The notes under the pieces are model-generated. The model saw only the letters and a list, made by a program, of their open reading frames with translations. It had not been told where the DNA came from and did not search any database. DNA of 17,871 bases from UBA7398 sp964632545 (GTDB lineage Bacteria; Actinomycetota; Actinomycetes; Nanopelagicales; Nanopelagicaceae). The stretch lies in NCBI GenBank assembly GCA_964632545.1, contig CAZWBQ010000018.1:1-17871 (forward strand), in the 5' to 3' direction. Positions 5,704 to 12,109 of this stretch are shown in pieces. Each line of letters opens with the position of its first letter. Position 1 is the stretch's first letter. The position numbers and the translations under genes are program-made.

Positions 5704-7539
5704 ATGGCCATGGATGCAGATCGAGAAAATGCCGCGAAATTCGTGTTTCCACACCATGACGGTAGTGAGCTTTATCTATCAAATTCCGCACCTAAGTTAG
5801 GTGAAAAAGTTACTTTTAAAGTGCGAGTGCCGAACTCTTATAAGTTCGAACAAGGTGTCATCCGCTATTACCATGATGGTGAACCTCGAACTGATTATTT
5901 GAAATTGTCTAAAAGCGGAAAAGTCGAATCTTGGTGGAAAATTACAATTCAGATAATTAATCCGCAAACCAAGTATAGATTTCTTTTTGCTGGAGAAGGT
6001 AAATTTGATTGGTTAAATGCAGCTGGTTTGCATCATCACGACGTCCACTCAAATAGCGATTTTTTGATTATTGCTAAGCCCGCTTATCCAAAATGGCTGA
6101 ATAGTTCAATTTTTTATCAAATCTTCCCAGATCGATTTGCTTCTAGCGGTAAGAAGAAATTGCCCGATTGGGCCCATGAGCAACCTTGGAATAGTTTTGA
6201 TAATTCTAAAAAAAATTGGAATGGCCAAGAGATTGCGGGCGGTGATTTAACGGGAGTTAAATCAAAGTTGGATTACATATCCGATTTAGGAGTAAACGGT
6301 ATTTATTTCACACCATTATTTCCATCTAAATCTAACCATCGATATGATGCGACTAGTTTTGAAGAAGTAGATCCTCTGCTGGGAGGGAATACAGCTTGGT
6401 TCTCATTGCGAAAGGCTGCGGAGAAGCGAGGCATTCGATTAGTTGGAGATTTGACTTCTAATCATTGTGGCGCTGGCCATTATTGGTTAGAACGTGCGCA
6501 AAAGAGTAAGAAGAGCAAAGAACACGGATATTTCTACTGGGATAAAAGCTTTGAGTGGGGTTATGTAGGTTGGTGGGGCTTGAAATCCCTACCTAAGTTG
6601 AACTTTGCGTCGAAATCATTACGGAAAGAAATGTATGAAGGAAAGAACTCAATAGTTAGAAAATGGGTATCGCCAAAATTTGGTATGTCTGGATGGCGAA
6701 TTGATGTTGGGAATATGACTGGAAAATTGGGTGAGATAGATATTCATGATGAAGTCATGCATGGAATCAGGAACGCAATGGATAAAGTTGCACCTAACGC
6801 CTGGCTAGTTGCCGAGAATGGTGATTTTGTTGCAGATGATTTAGCTGGGTTTGGTTGGCATGGCACTATGAATTACCAAGGGTTCATGCGTCCAATCGCT
6901 TCTTGGATGAATAAGGGCGCAAAGTTAAGTGGTGGGTTTCAAGGTTTACCAATCGATTCCCCAACTATAAATGGAATCCAACTTGTTGAAACCATTAAAA
7001 ACTTCAATGGTTCCTTGCCTTGGCGGGCGCTAACCGCATCGATGGTCTTATTAGATTCTCATGACACTCCGCGCTTTCGCACAATTGTAAGTGGCGACCG
7101 TGAGCGACATTTAGCTGCGATGACAATGTTGCTTACATATCCGGGCGTGCCTTCTATTTTTATGGGTGATGAAATTGGTTTAGAAGGAACCCATGGAGAT
7201 GACACTAGAAAAACCATTAAATGGGAGGATAAAAGCGAATGGGATTTGGAGTTCTTAGCTGCAGTAAAGCAATTGACTTTGTTACGCCGTCGTGAAGATG
7301 CCTTTGTAAACGGTGGGCTACGTTGGGTAGCAGCTGAAAATGGCTATATCGCATACCTTCGTGAATCTAAAAAGAGTTCAGTTTTAGTCCTAATCGCTTC
7401 AAATGGCGGCGATATAGAAATTGATTTAACTAATTATGGTTACGAAGTCTCAAAAACTCTTTATGGTCAAAGTGCACATGGGAAATTGATTAAATTCAAT
7501 AGCAAAGGTGCCACCCAGGCAATTTGGAAATTAAAGTAA
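5704..7539 (+). CDS. GH13 alpha-amylase family, neopullulanase/cyclomaltodextrinase type
   Basis: 611 residues: an N-terminal beta-sandwich (about 10-125, CBM34-like position), the catalytic barrel (about 130-530) and a C-terminal beta domain. GH13 conserved regions are all present: I, DLTSNH (249-254); V, LPKLN (296-300), typical of neopullulanase/maltogenic amylase; II, WRIDVGN (331-337) with nucleophile Asp334; III, VAENGD with acid/base Glu371; IV, DSHDTPR with His453/Asp454. No signal peptide, so it acts in the cytosol, probably on imported maltooligosaccharides, cyclodextrins or glycogen-derived chains. Region III reads VAEN where VGE is usual, a mild divergence. ATG 5704 is preferred over ATG 5710 because it fits the leaderless promoter. 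The secreted esterase gene follows after 6 nt. Confidence 0.88.
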   Translation: MAMDADRENAAKFVFPHHDGSELYLSNSAPKLGEKVTFKVRVPNSYKFEQGVIRYYHDGEPRTDYLKLSKSGKVESWWKITIQIINPQTKYRFLFAGEGKFDWLNAAGLHHHDVHSNSDFLIIAKPAYPKWLNSSIFYQIFPDRFASSGKKKLPDWAHEQPWNSFDNSKKNWNGQEIAGGDLTGVKSKLDYISDLGVNGIYFTPLFPSKSNHRYDATSFEEVDPLLGGNTAWFSLRKAAEKRGIRLVGDLTSNHCGAGHYWLERAQKSKKSKEHGYFYWDKSFEWGYVGWWGLKSLPKLNFASKSLRKEMYEGKNSIVRKWVSPKFGMSGWRIDVGNMTGKLGEIDIHDEVMHGIRNAMDKVAPNAWLVAENGDFVADDLAGFGWHGTMNYQGFMRPIASWMNKGAKLSGGFQGLPIDSPTINGIQLVETIKNFNGSLPWRALTASMVLLDSHDTPRFRTIVSGDRERHLAAMTMLLTYPGVPSIFMGDEIGLEGTHGDDTRKTIKWEDKSEWDLEFLAAVKQLTLLRRREDAFVNGGLRWVAAENGYIAYLRESKKSSVLVLIASNGGDIEIDLTNYGYEVSKTLYGQSAHGKLIKFNSKGATQAIWKLK

Positions 7540-7545
7540 AATTTT

Positions 7546-8418
7546 ATGAAACTCAAAATATCAGCATTGGTTTATGCGTTAGTTATGGTTACTTCTTTCA
7601 CCACACCAGCTAACGCCGAAGTCATATCGACCTTAAAAGATCGGCCATTTAATCTGTTTGTTCCAACAACTTATAAGAGCCAAACGCCTGCTCCACTGAT
7701 TATTGCGTTGCACGGATATTCCTCAAGTTCGGAAGTAACCGAAACACGATGGGGATTAGATTTAGTTGCGGAGAAGAACGGCGTATTGGTTGCCTATCCA
7801 GAAGGCACAAAAGATTTGGCCGGAAATCGTTTCTGGAATGCCACACAAGCATGTTGTGATTTAGGTAAATCAAATATTAACGATGAGGCGTATCTAATTT
7901 CAGTAATCGATGAAATTTCTAAATTATACGCAGTCGATCAAAAGCGAATATATTTACTTGGCCACTCTAACGGTGGATTTATGTCGTATCGCATGGCCTG
8001 TAAGAGGGCAGATCGATTTGCTGCGATCGTAAGCGTTTCTGGTGCAATGTTCTCTAACGCGAGTGATTGTGTACCAAATTCTAAAGTTTCAGTCTTGCAA
8101 ATTCACGGAAGTTCTGATGCAACAATTCTATTTACTGGCGGGACTTTAGGAGGCAATCCTTATCCATCTGCAAAGGGCTCAGTTGCAGCTTGGGCAAAAA
8201 TAGATGGGTGTACTTTAAAACTAACTACATTAAGAAACAAATTCGATTTAGATCGGTCAATTCCTGGAGCTGAATCCACTAAAAGTAAATATTTAAATTG
8301 TAAACTTGGGACTTCAGTTGAGCTTTGGATTATTAATAATGGAGTTCACGTACCGAAACCATCAACAAATTTTGCAAGCGAAGTTATGAATTTCTTATTG
8401 AGTAAAAGCAAGAATTAG
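7546..8418 (+). CDS. Secreted LpqC / PHB-depolymerase-like esterase
   Basis: 290 residues. Residues 1-24 form a Sec signal peptide with an ANA|EV cleavage site and no lipobox Cys. The mature part is an alpha/beta hydrolase of the poly(3-hydroxybutyrate) depolymerase/feruloyl esterase (LpqC) group: oxyanion HG (56-57), nucleophile Ser141 in GHSNGG (139-144), Asp191 in HGSSD and His268 in NNGVHVP. The paired CC at 103-104 after FWNATQA is also typical, and six cysteines in the mature chain fit disulphides outside the cell. Substrates could be polyesters, acetylated or feruloylated plant polysaccharide, or another ester; the sequence does not choose. It starts 6 nt after the GH13 stop, so it is cotranscribed, although one product is cytosolic and the other exported. 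Confidence 0.82.
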   Translation: MKLKISALVYALVMVTSFTTPANAEVISTLKDRPFNLFVPTTYKSQTPAPLIIALHGYSSSSEVTETRWGLDLVAEKNGVLVAYPEGTKDLAGNRFWNATQACCDLGKSNINDEAYLISVIDEISKLYAVDQKRIYLLGHSNGGFMSYRMACKRADRFAAIVSVSGAMFSNASDCVPNSKVSVLQIHGSSDATILFTGGTLGGNPYPSAKGSVAAWAKIDGCTLKLTTLRNKFDLDRSIPGAESTKSKYLNCKLGTSVELWIINNGVHVPKPSTNFASEVMNFLLSKSKN

Positions 8419-8446
8419 GTTTACCTTTTTTTAGAACGATTAGTAA

Positions 8447-8461
8447 GGTGAGTGCTAGCCC
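8447..8461 (+). repeat. Regulatory direct repeat, copy 1
   Basis: GGTGAGTGCTAGCCC matches copy 2 (8521-8535) at 13 of 15 positions; with six upstream bases the match is 17 of 21. The copies are 74 bp apart, close to seven turns of the helix, upstream of the secreted-protein cluster. Probably paired binding sites for one regulator. Confidence 0.45.
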
Positions 8462-8520
8462 TGTGACTAGGGTTTCAATTAATTTCTAATTACTAATAAT
8501 TGTGAGCCATCAGATAGTTG

Positions 8521-8535
8521 GGTAAGTGCTAACCC
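8521..8535 (+). repeat. Regulatory direct repeat, copy 2
   Basis: GGTAAGTGCTAACCC, with flanking G8520, forms an imperfect palindrome GGGTnAGnnCTnACCC (six of eight pairs), the shape of a dimeric repressor or activator site. It lies just upstream of AT-rich TATA-like sequence (8539-8564) where the cluster promoter must be; no good -35 box is visible there, which would suit an activator. Confidence 0.45.
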
Positions 8536-8581
8536 CGCTATAAACCCCTATATATCTATATAAAAGTGAAAAAATTCCGTT

Positions 8582-8602
8582 GTTAGTAAAGATTTCACTA
8601 AC
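8582..8602 (+). promoter_or_regulatory. 5' UTR hairpin abutting the Shine-Dalgarno
   Basis: GTTAGT (8582-8587) and ACTAAC (8597-8602) form a 6-bp stem that can be extended outward by two G-U pairs into the GGAGAG at 8603-8608. It would hinder ribosome access to the first gene of the secreted cluster, though a second GGAG (8611-8614) remains free. Confidence 0.35.
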
Positions 8603-8621
8603 GGAGAGACGGAGAATTCAG

Positions 8622-9323
8622 ATGGAAAACAGCAATAAATTTAAATTTACTAAAGCAATTGTTTTTGCTACCGCTTTTGCATTTCTTGCTTCCAGCAGTT
8701 CAATCGCAACTGCTGCTTCTAAAACTATTATATGTTACAAAGGAACTGCCTCTAAGAAAGTTACCGGACCCGCTCCTAAGTGCCAAGTTGGTTGGTCTAC
8801 CACGAAACCAGGTGCAAAACCAGCTTCTTCTACAACTGCCAAACCAACAGCATCGGCATCTCCAACAACAACTGCTAAAGCTTCAAGTAGCGCTTTGGCA
8901 TTTAACGGCACATACACTGGAAAGATTTCAATGATCTGGAGCGATAGTGATGTGCGCGTTCCGTCAGTAACTGGCGCAGGAACTGGAACAGTTTTAGGAC
9001 TTGATGAATTAACTGGTACTGGAAATGCCGCCCCGATGGGTCAATGCGATTCATTTGATGGTACCGGAACGTTAAGCGGTGGTGGAAATACTCTCAAAGT
9101 AACTTTTGATTCTTCTGCTAAAGCTTGTGCTGATGAAGGTGCCGCCCCTGCAAATGTAACTATCACTGGAAACGCCATAGTTAATGGCGGAACTGGAAAA
9201 TTTGCTGGCGCTACTGGAACTTTAAAAGTTACAGGTTCTTTCTCTGTTAAATCTACCGCTGCTGGTACAAATGAAAGCAGCACTTTCAAAATAACACTTG
9301 CTGGAAATATAAATACCAAGTAG
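8622..9323 (+). CDS. Secreted protein with C-x15-C motif and glycine-rich beta domain
   Basis: 233 residues from ATG 8622, which has GGAG 7 nt upstream; an in-frame TTG at 8580 would add 14 residues but lies inside the hairpin and lacks a ribosome site. Residues 1-31 are a signal peptide (IATA|AS). Next comes a small module with Cys38 and Cys54 (ICYKG..KKVTG..PKC), which I recognise informally as recurrent in exported proteins of freshwater actinobacteria. A Ser/Thr/Pro/Ala/Lys linker (about 61-92) leads to a glycine-rich beta domain (93-231) with Cys142 and Cys169 and a GGTGKFAGATGTLKVTG signature resembling calycin or allene-oxide-cyclase-like barrels. Function unknown. It is first of three exported proteins in the same orientation. 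Confidence 0.75.
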   Translation: MENSNKFKFTKAIVFATAFAFLASSSSIATAASKTIICYKGTASKKVTGPAPKCQVGWSTTKPGAKPASSTTAKPTASASPTTTAKASSSALAFNGTYTGKISMIWSDSDVRVPSVTGAGTGTVLGLDELTGTGNAAPMGQCDSFDGTGTLSGGGNTLKVTFDSSAKACADEGAAPANVTITGNAIVNGGTGKFAGATGTLKVTGSFSVKSTAAGTNESSTFKITLAGNINTK

Positions 9324-9362
9324 CCCAACCTGCAATACAAACAAGAATAGAAGGAGAAGTAA

Positions 9363-10301
9363 ATGAAAAGATTGGTTTCAACAATCGCAATAACTGCTTT
9401 CGCGCTTATTGCAGGAGTAATACCAGCAATAGCTGCAACGACTCCAACATTAGTCATTTCTGGTGGCAGCACCGTATTTGGCTTAGATCCTGCAATCATC
9501 GTTGCCACCGCAAGTACCGCCGGTACTGTTAAATTTACTGCCTCTGGCAAAGTAATTTCTGGCTGTGAAACAGTTGCAACAACAACAGTTACACCATTTG
9601 TTGCTAAATGCTCGTGGGTGCCTGCTGCAAGTGGCGCGACAATTTTAACGGGGACGCTCACACCAACAGATTCCACAAATTTCAACGCAGTTGATTCAGC
9701 CCCTTTCACAGTGAAAATTGGGGTAGCGGTACAAGGGGTAATTTCACCAATACACCTATATGTAGATAGCGTGTTGGCAAGCGGATCAACTGGGGCACTT
9801 GCACCACGCTTTGGTGTCAGCTGTGCAATCACTAGCCAATTCATCGTCGGGCAAACAATTGTTTTCCGTGTCTATGGAAATAATGCCGACCTTGGTGGCG
9901 CAGTAATGGATTCATCAAATACTGCTAAGGCTTATATTGAAGTAGCTGGTATTAAAGATCCTCTTCCACTTACATATGGAAATCATAGCGGCGTCGCATT
10001 CTGGACTGGAATTTTAAAAACTGGCGCAGCTCCGCTATATAACACCTTAGGTGTCATCAATTTCAAAGTAACCATGATTGCCAAGGACCAAACATCTATC
10101 AAGGTGCTTTCGACCAAGATTGTGCCAAAAATGTTGGATGGCAAGCGCGTAGTTGATGAAAACGGTCGAAATGTTTATGAGCGCGTTAGCTTTTTCCGAA
10201 GTGTGCCAGTAAGTCCTGCGCTTAAAGGTGCAATTGGAACTTGGCAGTCAAACTTTACTGCTAGCTCATTAGTCACACTTTATGCACTTCCAACCGCTTA
10301 A
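9363..10301 (+). CDS. Secreted Ig-like domain protein
   Basis: 312 residues, ATG preceded by AAGGAG at 6 nt, 39 nt after the previous gene, so cotranscribed. The signal peptide is residues 1-24 (AIA|AT). Residues about 27-118 form a bacterial Ig-like domain with the FTASGKVISGCETV... FVAKCSW pattern, whose two Cys probably bond across the sandwich. The remaining roughly 190 residues are beta-rich and not recognised; they include a long KMLDGKRVVDENGRNVYERV stretch. No anchor, LPXTG or transmembrane tail, so the protein is released or bound noncovalently. A surface-binding or substrate-binding role is only a guess. Confidence 0.72.
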   Translation: MKRLVSTIAITAFALIAGVIPAIAATTPTLVISGGSTVFGLDPAIIVATASTAGTVKFTASGKVISGCETVATTTVTPFVAKCSWVPAASGATILTGTLTPTDSTNFNAVDSAPFTVKIGVAVQGVISPIHLYVDSVLASGSTGALAPRFGVSCAITSQFIVGQTIVFRVYGNNADLGGAVMDSSNTAKAYIEVAGIKDPLPLTYGNHSGVAFWTGILKTGAAPLYNTLGVINFKVTMIAKDQTSIKVLSTKIVPKMLDGKRVVDENGRNVYERVSFFRSVPVSPALKGAIGTWQSNFTASSLVTLYALPTA

Positions 10302-10325
10302 AAATTAAATAACAACTTAAGACAG

Positions 10326-10372
10326 GAGCCCGGACTTTAAATCAACTTCAAATTGATGGTAAGTCCGGGCTC
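10326..10372 (+). terminator. Strong intercistronic hairpin (partial terminator or processing element)
   Basis: GAGCCCGGACTT (10326-10337) pairs perfectly with AAGTCCGGGCTC (10361-10372). Inside, ATCAA (10341-10345) pairs with TTGAT (10353-10357) around a 7-nt loop across a 3x3 internal loop. No U-run follows, so it may reduce readthrough or protect the upstream mRNA rather than fully terminate. Confidence 0.6.
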
Positions 10373-10406
10373 TAATACAAATACGAGTACGAATAGGAGA
10401 GTAGAA

Positions 10407-12095
10407 ATGAAAATACGATTTATTAGAAAGACTCGCGGAGTATTAGCGTTAAGAATATTAGTTGCATCGTTGTTGCCACTTGCTTTAATTGCTCCAGCAA
10501 AAGGAGCAGATAGTGCGGTAACCACGCCACTAACTATTGCTGCACCAGCCGGGATCCCTGGAGTGGCTAATGTTCCATTTACTGGTGTTAAGTCCTCAGT
10601 ATTTACTCCATCCGACAAGATGCTAAATCTTGATGTAGCTCCAAGCCAAGGAGTGCTGGGTGATCCAATTACAATCTCTGGAAAAGGATTACCTGCGAAT
10701 ACTTCGTTGAAATTAACCTGGTCGACAGCCGATGGGAATTGGATAGCAGATATCCAACCAAACACCGTTAATTACATGGGTCTTAAATACATTAAATACA
10801 ATGTTGATATTGCAAGTGTTACTACTGATGCAAGCGGTGCCTTTACATATAAGACTAATGCGCCAGAAGACTTCGGTGGGATTCATGATATTTACGCTGT
10901 GCAAGATTCAGTAGCAATAAGCCATGGCGGATTTCAACAAATGCGTACTTATAGCATTTCTCCAACAAGTGGTCCAGTAGGAACACCAATCACTGTTACT
11001 TACACTGCGATGGGCGCAAGTCTTTATACCGGTGGTGGATCTGTGCATTGGGATAGTAATTACGCAGGCGAAATGCAAGGCGTGTGGACACGCGGAACTG
11101 GCAAAGTAGTAATTCGGGCTTCTGGAGCCGTGGGAACTCATTATGTAGAAGTTAAGAATGCGTTGAATGCTGCTTATCTCAACGTAATTCAATCACCAAT
11201 TCCATTTACAAATGGTGGAATGATGAAGTTCACTGTAACTAAGGATGCTGGCGCACCAAAGCCATATATAACTTGGCCGTCAGATGTTTCACCAACTGTT
11301 GCACAACGGACAACACTTTCAACAGCCGGTTTAGATCCAAATACTAAAGCGGTTGCAACTCTTTCGGTTTCTAGTGGTCCGATTAACACCAAGACAATGT
11401 TGAACGTAACTGGCTTAACTTCAACAGGATCGCATCAAATCGTCTGGTCAACCGTAGTAGGTAACCGGGTTAATTGCACCGGAACTTGCTGGGCATTTGA
11501 TGCGCTACCGCTAGCTACTGTTGATGTTACAAATGGCGTGATCAACAAAGAAATCACAATCCCAGATAATTTAGGTGGTTGGCATGTAATTCAGATTAAA
11601 AAAGGCGATGTTATTGAAGCTCAAATACCGTTTTATCTAAAACATAGCATTATGCCTTTTTATGATAAGTCTGGTAAACAAATTGGCCTTGGCTTAGCAA
11701 AAGCAGATCTTTCAAATACTGCTGAAGCTATTTCACGAGGACAAGCTGGTGCACCCTCTACAACATTTAAATCCGGTGAAGAGTTCACAATTAGCCTTAA
11801 AGGCGTTGGCTGGACTCAACTAGATAACACAATGGGTGTTACATATGACAATTCATACGTGGGATATGGATGTGGTTTTAACTCCAATGGATACACCGTT
11901 ATTCATTTAAAGGCTATGGGCGCCCCTGGTACTCATATTATTGATCTCAATCCAATCCTTTACACAAATCAACCATCATTCCCAAATACACCATATGGAA
12001 TGTTACCGGTGTTATCAGCGGGAAGAGATTTCCCAGGATTGGCTCTTGGTTACACAGTGCCATCTATTCACTTCGCAATTACCGTAACAAAGTAA
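10407..12095 (+). CDS. Secreted protein built as a two-fold internal duplication
   Basis: 562 residues from ATG 10407, with AGGAG 7 nt upstream. An in-frame ATG at 10353 lies inside the hairpin and has no ribosome site. Signal peptide 1-34 (APAKGA|D). The mature chain shows an A-B-A-B plan. A1 (about 72-172) and A2 (317-405) share a TISGKGL / LNVTGL strand, the LTWSTADGN / IVWSTVVGN core and the PEDFGGIHDI / PDNLGGWHVI element. B1 (183-278) and B2 (455-561) share WDSNYAG / YDNSYVG, GAVGTHYVEV / GAPGTHIIDL and a KFTVTK / FAITVTK end. The strands resemble IPT/TIG-type sandwiches. Cysteines 357, 361 and 489 occur only in the second half. No enzyme motif or anchor is seen and function is unknown. 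It shares strand and ribosome-site style with the two upstream exported proteins. Confidence 0.75.
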   Translation: MKIRFIRKTRGVLALRILVASLLPLALIAPAKGADSAVTTPLTIAAPAGIPGVANVPFTGVKSSVFTPSDKMLNLDVAPSQGVLGDPITISGKGLPANTSLKLTWSTADGNWIADIQPNTVNYMGLKYIKYNVDIASVTTDASGAFTYKTNAPEDFGGIHDIYAVQDSVAISHGGFQQMRTYSISPTSGPVGTPITVTYTAMGASLYTGGGSVHWDSNYAGEMQGVWTRGTGKVVIRASGAVGTHYVEVKNALNAAYLNVIQSPIPFTNGGMMKFTVTKDAGAPKPYITWPSDVSPTVAQRTTLSTAGLDPNTKAVATLSVSSGPINTKTMLNVTGLTSTGSHQIVWSTVVGNRVNCTGTCWAFDALPLATVDVTNGVINKEITIPDNLGGWHVIQIKKGDVIEAQIPFYLKHSIMPFYDKSGKQIGLGLAKADLSNTAEAISRGQAGAPSTTFKSGEEFTISLKGVGWTQLDNTMGVTYDNSYVGYGCGFNSNGYTVIHLKAMGAPGTHIIDLNPILYTNQPSFPNTPYGMLPVLSAGRDFPGLALGYTVPSIHFAITVTK

Positions 12096-12109
12096 TTCGA
12101 ATCTAGAAC

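Noticed and set aside
8417..8432. Possible terminator after the esterase (AGG...CCT then a T-run)
   Set aside because: Only three or four base pairs with a tiny loop; too weak to call despite the T-run.
8580..8621. Upstream TTG start adding 14 residues to the first exported protein
   Set aside because: The TTG lies at the base of a hairpin without a Shine-Dalgarno and adds charged residues before the signal peptide; ATG 8622 has GGAG at proper spacing.
9041..9844. 267-codon open frame on the minus strand across two exported-protein genes
   Set aside because: It lies antisense to two genes with signal peptides and good ribosome sites; its Val/Ala/Pro-rich composition is the complement of their Thr/Gly/Ala-rich codons and it crosses their boundary.
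10353..10406. Upstream ATG start for the duplicated exported protein
   Set aside because: It sits inside the hairpin loop, lacks a ribosome site and would place 18 polar residues before the signal peptide; ATG 10407 has AGGAG 7 nt upstream.
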